Assembly: GCF_029490015.1 (NCBI RefSeq)
Contig: NZ_CP120468.1
Location: 1,240,001-1,304,000 of the forward strand
DNA from: Halobaculum limi
Lineage (GTDB): Archaea; Halobacteriota; Halobacteria; Halobacteriales; Haloferacaceae
Direction: 5' to 3'
DNA length: 64,000 nucleotides
The notes below the pieces were generated by a model that did no database searches, had not been told where the DNA came from, and worked only from the letters and a program-made list of their open reading frames with translations. Position 1 is the first letter of the stretch. Every line of letters begins with the position of its first letter. Position numbers and translations under genes: made by a program. This document shows positions 44,737-53,904 of the stretch, one piece after another.

Positions 44737-45390
44737 GTGCTCGTGGGGGATGAGGACGTCAGGGAGTTGAAATACGTGGGACCGGCGACCGGAGCGGTTC
44801 TCTCGGAGGCCGGTGTCGACGCCGAGGCCGTTCGACGCAAGGCGGTGTCCTACCGGATGCTCGTCGACGCTGGCGTCAACCCCGGCGTGGCCGCCCGCAT
44901 CCGTCGAGAACACTCGCTGGCGTGGTCGTTCGAGTCCGAGGGGGAGGACCTCCGCCGTCGCTCGGCGCAGGTTCGCGGACTGGGCGACGCCGAACGAGCG
45001 TGGGTCGCCGCCTCGTCGGGGGACTGGCAGGCGGGGGAGCGACCGACCGACCCACCCAGGGGCGAGGGTGGTGATGAGTCCGGAGACGAGACTGACGACG
45101 GCGAACGGGCGTGGGTCGCCGCCAGCGGCGATACTGCGTCGTCGACGAAGACCGACGGGTCGGGCGACCCCGTCGCCGCCGAGTCGGCGTGGCGCGAGCG
45201 GTCGCGGCCGACGCCGGTCGGGTCGCTCGACGTCGTGTCTCCCGAGGAGGCGGCCGACCTCGCGGAGGCCGGCATCACCTCCGTTCGAGCGTTGGCGCTC
45301 GCGGACCCCGCAGAGGTGGCAGACGCACTCGACCGGGACGCCGACCGCGTCGCAGAACTCCGGGACGCGGCCGCCGCCCGCGCCGACTAG
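44737..45390 (+). CDS. Helix-hairpin-helix-like protein of unknown function
   Basis: A 217-residue product from GTG 44737. Two short helical repeats of the HhH/SAM-like kind are visible: N-terminal VRELKYVGPATGAVLSEAGVD and C-terminal VSPEEAADLAEAGITSVRALALADPAEVADALD. They are joined by a disordered acidic linker that holds a repeated motif (ERAWVAASSGD at residues ~87, ERAWVAASGD at ~123, then ESAWRERS). HhH pairs often bind nucleic acid without sequence specificity. A TATA-like GGTTAAAG lies about 33 nt before the start; an alternative GTG is at 44743. Confidence 0.75.
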   Translation: MLVGDEDVRELKYVGPATGAVLSEAGVDAEAVRRKAVSYRMLVDAGVNPGVAARIRREHSLAWSFESEGEDLRRRSAQVRGLGDAERAWVAASSGDWQAGERPTDPPRGEGGDESGDETDDGERAWVAASGDTASSTKTDGSGDPVAAESAWRERSRPTPVGSLDVVSPEEAADLAEAGITSVRALALADPAEVADALDRDADRVAELRDAAAARAD

Positions 45391-45400
45391 TCGAAGTCGC

Positions 45401-45416
45401 TACTCGCCGGCGAGTA
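45401..45416. promoter_or_regulatory. TrmB-type operator upstream of fba-fbp
   Basis: TACTCGCCGGCGAGTA, a 16-bp perfect palindrome that fits the TACT-N7-GAGTA consensus described for the haloarchaeal sugar regulator TrmB in Halobacterium salinarum. It lies ~26 bp before the fba TATA box. In that organism sites upstream of the promoter go with activation of gluconeogenic genes when glucose is absent. Confidence 0.7.
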
Positions 45417-45441
45417 AATATCAGTCTGCGTACACCATTCA

Positions 45442-45448
45442 TTTTATG
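45442..45448 (+). promoter_or_regulatory. TATA box of fba
   Basis: TTTTATG centred 28 nt before the ATG at 45473; leaderless start. Confidence 0.55.
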
Positions 45449-45472
45449 CCACCTGAGGTTGCCGTTTAGTGT

Positions 45473-46288
45473 ATGCTCCCCGACGCGGACGCGGCAATCA
45501 CCCGGGACGGAAAGGCACTCATTCTCGCGTACGACCACGGGATCGAACACGGGCCGGTCGACTTCGAACCGAACCCCGAGACCGCGGACCCCGAGCGAGT
45601 GTTCGAACTCGCCACCCACGACGCGGTCACTGCCCTCGCGGTCGGGAAAGGCGTCGCGGAGGCGTACTACCCGCAGTTCGAGGACGACGTGACGCTGTTG
45701 GCGAAACTCAACGGCACGTCGAACCTCTGGATGGGCGAACCCGACTCGGCGGTCAACTGGTCGGTCGAGTACGCCGCCGAGCTGGGCGCCGACGCCATCG
45801 GCTTCACGCTGTACGGCGGGTCGAACAATGAGGTGGAGATGGCCGAGGAGTTCCGCGAGGCACAGGAGGCCGCCCGCGCCCACGACATGGGCGTCGTGAT
45901 GTGGTCGTACCCGCGCGGGCAGGGACTCAAGAACGACACAGCGCCAGACACCATCGCGTACGCGGCCCGTCTCGGCCTCGAACTCGGCGCAGACATCGCG
46001 AAGGTGAAGTACCCCGGATCGCCGGACGCGATGGCGGCGGCGACGCGGATGGCCGGCCCGACGAAGGTGGTGATGTCCGGCGGGTCGAAGGCGAACGACC
46101 TCCAACTGCTCGAGACGGTCGCCGACGCGATGGCCGCCGGCGCGAAGGGACTCGCGGTCGGTCGGAACGTCTTCCAGCGTGAGAACCCCGAGGAGATGCT
46201 CGACGCACTCGAGGCCGTCATCTTCGAGGACGCCACCGTCGAGGAGGCGTTGGAACTGACCTCTTCGACGCCCGTCGTGGACGACTGA
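45473..46288 (+). CDS. fba: Archaeal class I fructose-1,6-bisphosphate aldolase
   Basis: A 271-residue Schiff-base aldolase of the archaeal DhnA type, joining DHAP and glyceraldehyde 3-phosphate in gluconeogenesis. [15 protein letters not shown] is the FBP-aldolase signature; related 2-amino-3,7-dideoxyheptulosonate synthases have a different DHG loop. K177 in [10 protein letters not shown] is the Schiff-base lysine. MSGGSKAND and [10 protein letters not shown] bind phosphate. It overlaps the fbp ATG by one base (TGATG), so the two enzymes of the same pathway are coupled. A TrmB-type site precedes the promoter. Confidence 0.93.
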   Translation: MLPDADAAITRDGKALILAYDHGIEHGPVDFEPNPETADPERVFELATHDAVTALAVGKGVAEAYYPQFEDDVTLLAKLNGTSNLWMGEPDSAVNWSVEYAAELGADAIGFTLYGGSNNEVEMAEEFREAQEAARAHDMGVVMWSYPRGQGLKNDTAPDTIAYAARLGLELGADIAKVKYPGSPDAMAAATRMAGPTKVVMSGGSKANDLQLLETVADAMAAGAKGLAVGRNVFQRENPEEMLDALEAVIFEDATVEEALELTSSTPVVDD

Positions 46289-47151
46289 TGGAGAGACTCG
46301 ACGCCGCGGAGTCGGTCCTCGACGCCGCCGCGGCCGCCGCGCCCGAAATCCGTGCTGGCCTCCCCGGGAGACGCCGCTATCTCGACGAGGAGAACCCCTC
46401 CGGCGAGGAGGTGCTCGCGGCCGACGTGTTCGCGGACGACCTGCTTGAAACCGCGCTCGGCGACCTCGACGCTGTCGGCACGTACGCCAGCGAGGAACGA
46501 GCCTCGGCGGTCGACACCGGCGACGGGCCGCTCTCGGTCGCGGTCGACCCCCTCGACGGGTCCTCGAACCTCGAGTCGAACAACCCGATGGGAACCGTCG
46601 TCGCCGTCTACGACGGGACGTTGCCGGCGGCCGGGCGCGACCTCGTCGCCGCCGGGTTCGTCCTCTACGGTCCGGTGACAACGATGGTTGCCGGCGTCGG
46701 CGCACCCGGCGAGGCCGACGTCTACGAGTACCTCGTCACCGCCGACGGCGACCGGGAAGAGATGGGCGTCATCGCGCTTCCTGACGACCCCACGGTGTAC
46801 GGCTTCGGTGGCCGCGTCCCCGACTGGCCGGCCGACTTCGCCGCGTACGTCGACGAGGTCGAAGACGAACTGAAACTCCGCTACGGCGGCGCGATGATCG
46901 CGGACGTGAGTCAGGTGCTCAGTTACGGCGGCGTGTTCGCGTACCCCGCGCTGGAGTCGGCCCCGAACGGCAAACTCCGCCTCCAGTTCGAGGGCAATCC
47001 CGTCGCGTACCTTGTGGAGGGGGCGGGTGGGCGCTCTTCGGACGGAACCGGACCGATTCTCGATGTGACCGCGACCGACCTCCACCAGCGGGTTCCCGTC
47101 CACGTCGGGAACGCGTCGCTCATCGAGCGTCTCGAATCCGCTCTCCAGTAG
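46288..47151 (+). CDS. fbp: Fructose-1,6-bisphosphatase
   Basis: A 287-residue class I FBPase that hydrolyses fructose 1,6-bisphosphate in gluconeogenesis. The metal-binding signature DPLDGSSN (87-94) and the upstream E69/E70 pair (YASEERA) are present, as are the substrate-binding [26 protein letters not shown] and the final [14 protein letters not shown]. It is the second gene of the fba-fbp operon and follows fba with a one-base overlap. The length is slightly shorter than bacterial FBPases but complete. Confidence 0.92.
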   Translation: MERLDAAESVLDAAAAAAPEIRAGLPGRRRYLDEENPSGEEVLAADVFADDLLETALGDLDAVGTYASEERASAVDTGDGPLSVAVDPLDGSSNLESNNPMGTVVAVYDGTLPAAGRDLVAAGFVLYGPVTTMVAGVGAPGEADVYEYLVTADGDREEMGVIALPDDPTVYGFGGRVPDWPADFAAYVDEVEDELKLRYGGAMIADVSQVLSYGGVFAYPALESAPNGKLRLQFEGNPVAYLVEGAGGRSSDGTGPILDVTATDLHQRVPVHVGNASLIERLESALQ

Positions 47152-47247
47152 ACTGCTCGGTCGCGCGGTCGCCTTCTCTACCGGAACGGCTGCCAGTAGT
47201 CGATCCGGACCGATAGACACTCACTTGCTCGGACGCGACCACGGGCA

Positions 47248-47475
47248 ATGAGAGACCGATACAAGGCGTTGATGCTGCGCAGCTTCAAAGACGCGATGGA
47301 CGTCGTCGACGAGTACAACACCTGGGCTGGCGAGGCGTTCGACGACGGATCGCCGGTTCCGCCGCAGGCCGTCCCGCAGGTTGCGATGATGCTGTATCAG
47401 AGTCGCGTGATGGACGGGTGGGGCGGCGAGGGTGGCTTCGACGTGCCCGAGTTCGACGACAAGATGTTCGACTAG
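47248..47475 (+). CDS. Small conserved haloarchaeal protein of unknown function
   Basis: A 75-residue mainly helical acidic protein (MRDRYKALMLRSFKDAMDVVDEYNTW, then a loop and PQAVPQVAMMLYQSRVMDGWGG). No motif is recognised. The reading frame differs in composition from shadow frames and ends before the convergent S9 peptidase gene. A weak A/T element (GATAGACA, 47211-47218) is about 30 nt upstream. Confidence 0.6.
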   Translation: MRDRYKALMLRSFKDAMDVVDEYNTWAGEAFDDGSPVPPQAVPQVAMMLYQSRVMDGWGGEGGFDVPEFDDKMFD

Positions 47476-47552
47476 CACGGTCGGGCGAAGCGACGATGCG
47501 TGACAGCGACCAGAGCGAGCGAGACCGTGGACGCCGAGTCGGGGTCGCGTCC

Positions 47553-49439
47553 TCAGTCGTCGCCCGCAGCGACCACGTCGGATTCTGCGGTCCCGATCCG
47601 CCGGTCGAGGAAGTCGTCGAGTAGTTCGAGACTTCTGATTTTGTCGTCGATGTCGGAGGAACCGTGGCCCTCCTCACCCAGTTCCTCGTACTCGTAGTCG
47701 TCGCCCTCGTCGAATCCAGCGTCGTCGAGGGCGTCCCGGAAGATGCGCGCCTGCGAGACGGGGACCCGGCGGTCGTTGACGCCGTGGACGATGAGCAGCG
47801 GGGCGGCGAGGTTCCCGGCGTACGTGACCGGGGACCGTTCTTCGTACAGCGCCGCGTTGTCGTCGGGTTCACCGAGGTACTTGACCATCAACTCCGACCG
47901 GAAGTGTGGCATCGTGTTCTCGGCCATGTCGAACAGGTCGGAGACGCCGACCCACGAGATACCCGCGTCGTACAGGTCGGGGAACTGGACCAGTTGCCAG
48001 TACGCCGAGTAGCCGCCGTAGGAACCGCCGTACACGACGACGCGGTCGTCGTCGAGCCAGTCGTACTCCGCGAGGACGTGTTCGGCCGCGGCGGCCACGT
48101 CGCCCTGTTCGGCACCGCCCCAGTCGTCGTACAGTTCCTCGACGAACTCGCGGCCGCGGCCGGTCGACCCGCGGTAGTTCACCTGCAACACGGAGAAGCC
48201 GCGCGAGAGGAGGAACTGCGTGCGATAGCCGAAGGAGAGGCGGTCGTGGTGGCGCGGGCCGCCGTGGGGGTTGACGATGAGCGGCGACGGGCGCTCGCCC
48301 GAGTCGTAGAAGATGGCGCCGATCTCCATCTCCTCGTAGGGTGCGTGGTCGACCGCGCGCTGGGGCGTCTCGGGGACGCCGTCCGAGTCGAAGGTGAAGT
48401 ACTCGGCGTCGACGAAGTCGTCGGGCGAGAACGGCCCGTACTCCGCTTCCAGCACCGTCTCGTACTCGTCGGTAGCGAGGTCGTACGCGACCAGTTCCGA
48501 CCGGCGGGTGGGCGTCGTGTGCTGGACCAGCAGTCGACCGTCGTCGAGGAGGGTGTCGTCCGCCAGCGACGCGACACCGCTGGGCAGGTCGAGTTCCCGC
48601 CCTTCACCGGTCTCCACGTCGTAGACGACGGGCACGTCCTCCGCGCCGCGCATCCGCGTGGCGAGGAAGCGGTCACCGTCGGGGAGGAAGAAGCCGGCCG
48701 ACTCCTCGAACTCGCCGTCGCCGTACCACGTCACTGACTCCGTATCGAAGTCGTACACGCCACAGCGGCCCTTGTCAGGGCTGTTGTCGGAGACGAGGAG
48801 AGCATCGCCGTCGGGGTGCCAGTCGGCAGGGGCAGACTCCGCACCCGTCTCGCCGATGGCGAGATTCCGGGCGCTCGACCCGTCGACGTCGGCGACGTAG
48901 GTGTCGACGTTGTCGTAGTCGTCGGCCTCGTTTGTCGCGTACGCGAAGCGGTCGCAGTCGGGCGACAGCGTCGCCGCGCCGGCCGCGCGGTCGTGGTCGG
49001 TGAGTTTCGTCGCCTCGCCGCTGGGGAGGTCGTGGCGGTAGACGTTCATCTGGCCGTCGCGGCTCGACCCGAACAGGAGCGTCTCGCCGTCCTCGCCGAC
49101 CGACGCGAGACTGATCTGGCCGTCGTCTTCGACGACGACTTCGGTGTCACCGTCGCGGTCGATGGCGTGTATGTCGTTCTGCTCGTTGCCGGCCTCGTCG
49201 AGGTGGAAGAACACGCGGTCGCCGTCGGCGTCCCACGCGAAGCCGTGGCGGGCGTCCTTCGGAACTTGTCCGTCGGACCACTGCTCCAACTCCCCGCTTG
49301 TGGGGTTGAGCAGGTACAGTTGGTTGCGGCCGTCGACGTCGTAGTACAGGGCCACCTCGTCGCCGTCGGGCGTCGGCGCGGGGTGGGCCATCGTCGGCAA
49401 CTCGGCTAAGGCTCGGAGGGTGTCGTCGGTGTCGCTCAC
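47553..49439 (-). CDS. S9-family prolyl oligopeptidase / acylaminoacyl peptidase
   Basis: A 628-residue serine peptidase from GTG 49439. An N-terminal beta-propeller (residues ~10-350, repeated 'WDADGDRVFF', 'SPDCDRFAYA' blades) caps a C-terminal alpha/beta-hydrolase. The catalytic triad is Ser in YGGSYGGYSAYW, Asp in HGVNDRRVPVS and His in LGEEGHGSS. It degrades short peptides in the cytosol; the oligopeptidase subtype is uncertain. The upstream ATG at 49505 lies on the TATA box (AAATATAT 49491-49498), so translation must begin later; GTG 49439 leaves a ~28-nt leader. Confidence 0.92.
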   Translation of the reverse strand: MSDTDDTLRALAELPTMAHPAPTPDGDEVALYYDVDGRNQLYLLNPTSGELEQWSDGQVPKDARHGFAWDADGDRVFFHLDEAGNEQNDIHAIDRDGDTEVVVEDDGQISLASVGEDGETLLFGSSRDGQMNVYRHDLPSGEATKLTDHDRAAGAATLSPDCDRFAYATNEADDYDNVDTYVADVDGSSARNLAIGETGAESAPADWHPDGDALLVSDNSPDKGRCGVYDFDTESVTWYGDGEFEESAGFFLPDGDRFLATRMRGAEDVPVVYDVETGEGRELDLPSGVASLADDTLLDDGRLLVQHTTPTRRSELVAYDLATDEYETVLEAEYGPFSPDDFVDAEYFTFDSDGVPETPQRAVDHAPYEEMEIGAIFYDSGERPSPLIVNPHGGPRHHDRLSFGYRTQFLLSRGFSVLQVNYRGSTGRGREFVEELYDDWGGAEQGDVAAAAEHVLAEYDWLDDDRVVVYGGSYGGYSAYWQLVQFPDLYDAGISWVGVSDLFDMAENTMPHFRSELMVKYLGEPDDNAALYEERSPVTYAGNLAAPLLIVHGVNDRRVPVSQARIFRDALDDAGFDEGDDYEYEELGEEGHGSSDIDDKIRSLELLDDFLDRRIGTAESDVVAAGDD

Positions 49440-49490
49440 ATCTGCGGATTCGACTCGGATGACTTGAGTCTGTTCAGAACGACCGTTCGG

Positions 49491-49498
49491 AAATATAT
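49491..49498 (-). promoter_or_regulatory. TATA box of the S9 peptidase gene
   Basis: ATATATTT on the minus strand. It overlaps the first ATG of the long frame, ruling that ATG out as a start. Confidence 0.5.
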
Positions 49499-49582
49499 CT
49501 GACACGTTCCGGAAGCAGGGTCGGCGACGCCGTGCCGTCGCCCATAGAAAACCCTTTCCGCAATTCTTGCGGAGGATCGATT

Positions 49583-51379
49583 ATGAAAGTCCACGTGGGC
49601 GCGGCCGCGTCCGCAGAGGAGGCGTCGGCCATCGCAGAGGCGATGGCCGAGCACTTCGGCGTCGACATCGAGGTGTACGCCGGCGACGACGCCGACGACC
49701 CCCTCGCGACGGCCGAACCGCCGGAGATCGAGTACCCTCTGGACGACGACCTCGGTCCGACCGACCGCGAACGGGCGCTTCGCGCCGAGATCGACGACAT
49801 CCTCCAAGGCGGCCCCGAGAAGTACAAACAACGCCTCCCCGACCAGGGGAAACTGTTCGTCCGCGACCGCCTCGACCTGTGGTTCGGCGAGGCCGGGACC
49901 GGCGGTCCCGGCGACGCCGACCGCGAGGGCGCCGCCGACGGCGTGAAGTTCGAGGACGGCAAGTTCGCTCACTTCGACGGCTGGCACGAGAACTCCCCCG
50001 ACGTGGACGAATACGACGAGGGTAACCGCCTCCCCGCGGACGGCCTCATCACCGGTGCGGCGGAGTTCGAGGGGCGCGACCTGCACTTTATGGCCAACGA
50101 CTTCACCGTGAAGGCGGGGTCGATGGCCGGCAAGGGCGTCGAGAAGTTCCTCCGGATGCAACAGCGAGCGCTGAAGAACGGCAAGCCGGTGCTGTATCTG
50201 ATGGACTCCTCTGGTGGCCGGATCGACCAGCAGACGGGCTTTTTCGCCAACCGTGAGGGTATCGGGAAGTACTACTACAACCACTCGATGCTCTCTGGGC
50301 GGGTCCCCCAGATCTGCGTCCTCTACGGCCCGTGTATCGCGGGTGCGGCGTACACACCCGTCTTCGCCGATTTCACCGTGATGGTCGAGAGGATGTCCGC
50401 GATGGCCATCGCCTCCCCGCGGATGGTGAAGATGGTGACTGGCGAGGAGATTGAGATGAACGATCTGGGCGGCCCGGACGTCCACGCGAAGTACTCCGGG
50501 AGCGCCGACCTCGTCGCCGAGGACGAACGCCACGCCCGCCAACTGGTCGCGGACCTGATGACGTACCTGCCGGACAAGGCGGGTAAGAAACCGCCGCGAA
50601 GCGACACCAAGCCGCCGACGTACTCGCCCGAGGGCATCGACGAACTGATCCCCGAGGCGCCGAACCGTCCGTACGACGTTCACGACCTTCTCGACCGCAT
50701 CTGCGACGCCGAATCCGTCTTCGAATTGAAGTCGGAGTACGGCAAAGAAATCGTTACCGCGTTCGCCCGCATCGACGGCCGCCCCGTCGGCATCGTCGCG
50801 AACCAACCGACCGAACGCTCGGGCGCTATCTTCCCCGATGCCGCCGAGAAGGCCGCGGAGTTCATCTGGACCTGTGACGCCTACGAAGTTCCCCTGCTGT
50901 ACCTCTGTGACACGCCGGGGTTCATGGCTGGGTCACAGGTCGAGAAAGACGCCATCTTGGAGAAGGGGAAGAAATTCATCTACGCCACCTCCTCGGCGAC
51001 CGTCCCCCAGCAGACCGTCGTCGTCCGCAAGGCGTACGGCGCGGGCATCTACGCGATGGGCGGCCCTGCCTACGAACCTGAGTCGGTGATCGGTCTCCCG
51101 TCCGGCGAGATCGGGATTATGGGACCGGAAGCGGCGATCAACGCGGTGTACGCGAACAAACTCGCCGCCATCGACGACCCCGAGGAACGAGCCGAACGCG
51201 AGGACGAACTCCGCGAGGAGTACCGCCGTGACATCGACATCCACCGAATGGCCAGTGAGGTCGTCATCGACGAGATCGTCGAACCCTCGCGCCTGCGCGA
51301 GGAACTCGTCCAGCGGTTCGACTTCTACGCGGACATCGAGAAGTCGGTGCCCGACAAGAAGCACGGCACGATCTTGTAA
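49583..51379 (+). CDS. Acyl-CoA carboxylase, carboxyltransferase subunit
   Basis: A 598-residue biotin-dependent carboxyltransferase of the PCC/MCC beta type, transferring CO2 from carboxybiotin to propionyl-CoA or a similar acyl-CoA. The N-half crotonase-like domain has GSMAGKGVEKFLRMQQRALKNG, YLMDSSGGRIDQQ and GPCIAGAAYTP. The C-half has NQPTERSGAIFPDAAEKAAEFI, CDTPGFMAGSQVEK and MGGPAYEPE. An extra ~50-residue N-terminal segment (MKVHVGAAASAEEASAIAEA ...) is unusual. The ATG at 49583 is preceded by GGAGG at 49571, a leadered start. The biotin carboxylase subunit is not in the window; the acyl specificity is open. Confidence 0.9.
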   Translation: MKVHVGAAASAEEASAIAEAMAEHFGVDIEVYAGDDADDPLATAEPPEIEYPLDDDLGPTDRERALRAEIDDILQGGPEKYKQRLPDQGKLFVRDRLDLWFGEAGTGGPGDADREGAADGVKFEDGKFAHFDGWHENSPDVDEYDEGNRLPADGLITGAAEFEGRDLHFMANDFTVKAGSMAGKGVEKFLRMQQRALKNGKPVLYLMDSSGGRIDQQTGFFANREGIGKYYYNHSMLSGRVPQICVLYGPCIAGAAYTPVFADFTVMVERMSAMAIASPRMVKMVTGEEIEMNDLGGPDVHAKYSGSADLVAEDERHARQLVADLMTYLPDKAGKKPPRSDTKPPTYSPEGIDELIPEAPNRPYDVHDLLDRICDAESVFELKSEYGKEIVTAFARIDGRPVGIVANQPTERSGAIFPDAAEKAAEFIWTCDAYEVPLLYLCDTPGFMAGSQVEKDAILEKGKKFIYATSSATVPQQTVVVRKAYGAGIYAMGGPAYEPESVIGLPSGEIGIMGPEAAINAVYANKLAAIDDPEERAEREDELREEYRRDIDIHRMASEVVIDEIVEPSRLREELVQRFDFYADIEKSVPDKKHGTIL

Positions 51380-51511
51380 CGGGGTTGTCCTAAAGACCGG
51401 GACCACACTCGCCGTGACCTACCCACCACCGGGCGATAATCCACGGGTGTACGGCACCCCGTCGTTCGGGCGGCCGTGCCGACTGTTCGCCACCGGACCG
51501 TCCAGTCCCGT

Positions 51512-52090
51512 CTACAGCTCCAGCGCCGCTCGGAGGAGTCTGACCTCTTCGCGAACTGCCCGCCAGGAGTCGAGCGATCCGGGGATCGAATCGGCGGTCT
51601 GGCCGTCGCTCCCACCGCCGACGTGTTCGTCGACGAGCGAGCGAACGCTGCTCGGGTCGTCGACCCGGCGGAACGAGACACCGCCGCCGGCCGTCTCCAG
51701 CGTGACCGTCCCGTAGCCGAACAGCGACCCCGTAGCCGACTGCTCGTACGACGAGTTCTCCACCATCGACAGTCGCGCACGGTCGACGCGCCGACCGACG
51801 ACGCCCGTCTTGACGCTGGCCGCGCGGTCGGTGAGGACGTAGCGCGTGTTCACCAGCGAGAGGACCGCGAGCGCGGGTATCGAGAGGCCGACGAGGACGG
51901 CGAGGGCACCGACCGCGAGGCCGCCGCCGGTGTCAGCGACCGGGCCGACGGCGATAGCCATCCCGACGCCGGCGACGACGATGCCGACGAACACGGCGGG
52001 GAGGGCCGCCGAGAGCCGTGGACTCCCCGTCCAGAGCACCGTCTCGTCGGCCGCGACGGGCACCGCGTCGGGCACGTCGTCGCTCGTCAT
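51512..52090 (-). CDS. PH-domain (YdbS-like) membrane protein, second of a tandem pair
   Basis: A 192-residue protein. It has TVLWTGSPRLSA at the start, two hydrophobic helices (residues ~25-85), then a bacterial-PH domain (NTRYVLTDRAASVKTGVVGRRVDRARLSMVENSSYEQS ... GYGTVTLET). The same layout is found in the overlapping upstream gene, so they are probably paralogues forming a heteromer. A TrmB- or enzyme-like motif is absent. Function unknown. It overlaps its partner by four bases (ATGA). Confidence 0.8.
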   Translation of the reverse strand: MTSDDVPDAVPVAADETVLWTGSPRLSAALPAVFVGIVVAGVGMAIAVGPVADTGGGLAVGALAVLVGLSIPALAVLSLVNTRYVLTDRAASVKTGVVGRRVDRARLSMVENSSYEQSATGSLFGYGTVTLETAGGGVSFRRVDDPSSVRSLVDEHVGGGSDGQTADSIPGSLDSWRAVREEVRLLRAALEL

Positions 52091-52758
52091 CGGTGGTCGT
52101 CGGACGGCGACTGGTCGGCCGCAGTCGAGTCGGTCGTGTGGTCCACGTCGTCGGCCGGGGGTTCCGTGTCGTCGACCGTCGTCTCCGCAGGTGGGTTCAC
52201 AGTGGCTTCGTCACCGCCTTCGACGGCGGTTCGGATCGCACGCAGTTCCGTGAGGATGTCGTCGAGGACGTCACCTTTCGTCTCGGCGTCTCCGTCCCGA
52301 CTCCGGCCGTCGCGGGCCCGGATACGCTCGTTGACGAGTTCCTGGATGCGTTTGGGGTCTTCGACGCTGTCGAAGCGTAGTTCGACGCCGGACCCACCGG
52401 CCGTCGAGATGTCGACGTCGCCGTAGCCGAACTGCGTGCCGAAGAAGCCCTGCGTGTAAGAGGTGTCTTGCACCTTCTCGAAGCCAACCCGCTTCACGTC
52501 CCGTGAGAGGATACCGCGCTTCTTGTACAGCGCCTCGGTCGTGATGACGTACTCCGTGTTCTCGCGGGTGAGGTACGCCGAGGCGATGATGAACAGGCCG
52601 ATGAGAATCAGCGACAGCGGAATCCCGATGACGAGCGCGGGGACGAGACTCATCGAGTGGGGGTTGCCGGTCCAGACGACCTCTTCTTCGGGGTCGAGCG
52701 AGAGCCAGTCGAAGCCGTCCGGGAGGGCTGTGTCCGTCTCAATGGAGGGAGCTGCCAT
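52087..52758 (-). CDS. PH-domain (YdbS-like) membrane protein, first of a tandem pair
   Basis: A 223-residue protein. EEVVWTGNPHSMS precedes two hydrophobic helices (LVPALVIGIPLSLILIGLFIIASAYL), followed by the PH core NTEYVITTEALYKKRGILSRDVKRVGFEKVQDTSYTQGFFGTQFGYGDVDIS, and ends in a long acidic, Pro-rich disordered tail. Family members are membrane-anchored and of unknown role. The TATA-like TTTAAG (52783-52788) is about 28 nt upstream of the ATG. Confidence 0.85.
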   Translation of the reverse strand: MAAPSIETDTALPDGFDWLSLDPEEEVVWTGNPHSMSLVPALVIGIPLSLILIGLFIIASAYLTRENTEYVITTEALYKKRGILSRDVKRVGFEKVQDTSYTQGFFGTQFGYGDVDISTAGGSGVELRFDSVEDPKRIQELVNERIRARDGRSRDGDAETKGDVLDDILTELRAIRTAVEGGDEATVNPPAETTVDDTEPPADDVDHTTDSTAADQSPSDDHR

Positions 52759-52821
52759 TGCTCTCCGGTTGCTCCGGTGGCGACTTAAATGGACACCACC
52801 GCTTGAATCGACCGCAGTCGT

Positions 52822-53241
52822 TCACTCGTCGCCGACGAGCGACGCCCGCAGGACCGCCCACGCCAGTCCCGCGAGACCGATGTCGCGGGCCAACACGTCT
52901 CCGAACGCGCCGACAGTGAGCCACACGACCGCGAGGTAGAGACAGGTCGCCGTCAACGACACCGCTGCCACGAACGACGCGACCGGGACGAACCGATTCG
53001 CGAGCAACGCGGCCCCGAACCCGACCTCGAGATAGCCGTTGACGAGCATAAACGCCGTCGGCGAGACGACCAGCAGCGGAGCGAGCCAGTCGACGACGTA
53101 CACCGTCCACGCCGCGGGGTCCAGCAGTTTGTGGACGCCCGCCGCCAGCACCATCGCGCCGAGTCCCCACCGCGCGAGCGTCGTCGCCGACGGAGACTGC
53201 GCCGCCAGCGACGTTGCCTCCCGTTCGACCCAGTCGATCAT
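52822..53241 (-). CDS. DoxX-like four-helix membrane protein
   Basis: A 139-residue protein with four hydrophobic helices. WGLGAMVLAAGVHKLLDPAAW fits the first helix and loop of DoxX/SURF4-type proteins, and VNGYLEVGFGAALLANRF follows the second. DoxX proteins are linked to thiol or quinone chemistry in bacteria; the haloarchaeal role is unknown. The ATG at 53241 begins with a short amphipathic segment. Confidence 0.75.
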   Translation of the reverse strand: MIDWVEREATSLAAQSPSATTLARWGLGAMVLAAGVHKLLDPAAWTVYVVDWLAPLLVVSPTAFMLVNGYLEVGFGAALLANRFVPVASFVAAVSLTATCLYLAVVWLTVGAFGDVLARDIGLAGLAWAVLRASLVGDE

Positions 53242-53290
53242 CGCCCCACACCTGGGACCCCGTGGGCAAATGCCGTCCGGTCGCCGTCGC

Positions 53291-53794
53291 TCACTCCGCG
53301 TGTTCGCGCTTCAGCGACAGCACCGTTCGCTCGAACGTACAGACGAGCGTCTCGTCGTCGCTCGCGCCGTCTCTATCGTCGTCCTCGCCCGACCCGTCGC
53401 TGTTCACCTTGTACGCGTTCACCCGCATCGTCACGACGCCGCGTTCGCCGTCGCTCGTCTCCCGTCTGTCGAGGACGGTCGACTCTGCGCGGATCGTGTC
53501 TCCGTGAAACACTGGGTTCGGGTGCTCTACGTCGTCGTACGAGAGGTTCGCGACGATGGTGCCGTCGGTCGTGTCGGGAATCGATAGCCCCGTCGCGAGC
53601 GCCATCGTGTAGATGCCGTTGACGAGTCGCTCGCCGAACTGGGTGTCGGCCGCGAACTCGGCATCGAGGTGGAGCGGTTGCTGGTTCATAGTCATATCGC
53701 AGAACACCTGGTTGTCCCGCTCGGAGACGGTACGACGCTTCTCGTGGGCGATGGTCTCACCGACCTCGAACTCCTCGTAATACTTGCCGGCCAT
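53291..53794 (-). CDS. MaoC-family (single hot-dog) acyl-CoA dehydratase
   Basis: A 167-residue hot-dog-fold hydratase. YYEEFEVGETIAHEKRRTVSERDNQVFCDMTMNQQPLHLDAEFA carries the MaoC catalytic pair (Asp in FCDMT, His in PLHLD). RLVNGIYTMALATGLS and NPVFHGDTI are also typical. It adds water to an enoyl-CoA. It is divergent from a CitE-type lyase, so the pair may hydrate and cleave a branched C4-C5 acyl-CoA. The ATG at 53794 fits the family N-terminus; upstream residues are a translated promoter. Confidence 0.88.
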   Translation of the reverse strand: MAGKYYEEFEVGETIAHEKRRTVSERDNQVFCDMTMNQQPLHLDAEFAADTQFGERLVNGIYTMALATGLSIPDTTDGTIVANLSYDDVEHPNPVFHGDTIRAESTVLDRRETSDGERGVVTMRVNAYKVNSDGSGEDDDRDGASDDETLVCTFERTVLSLKREHAE

Positions 53795-53904
53795 ACTCGG
53801 AGGGTCTGCGGGCCGGGTGAAAACCGTGCGGGAACCGGGTCGGTTGGATCTGGTAGGGGTCGGTGTCGCTGGGATTGATACGGCTCTCCAGAGAACGTCG
53901 CAGT

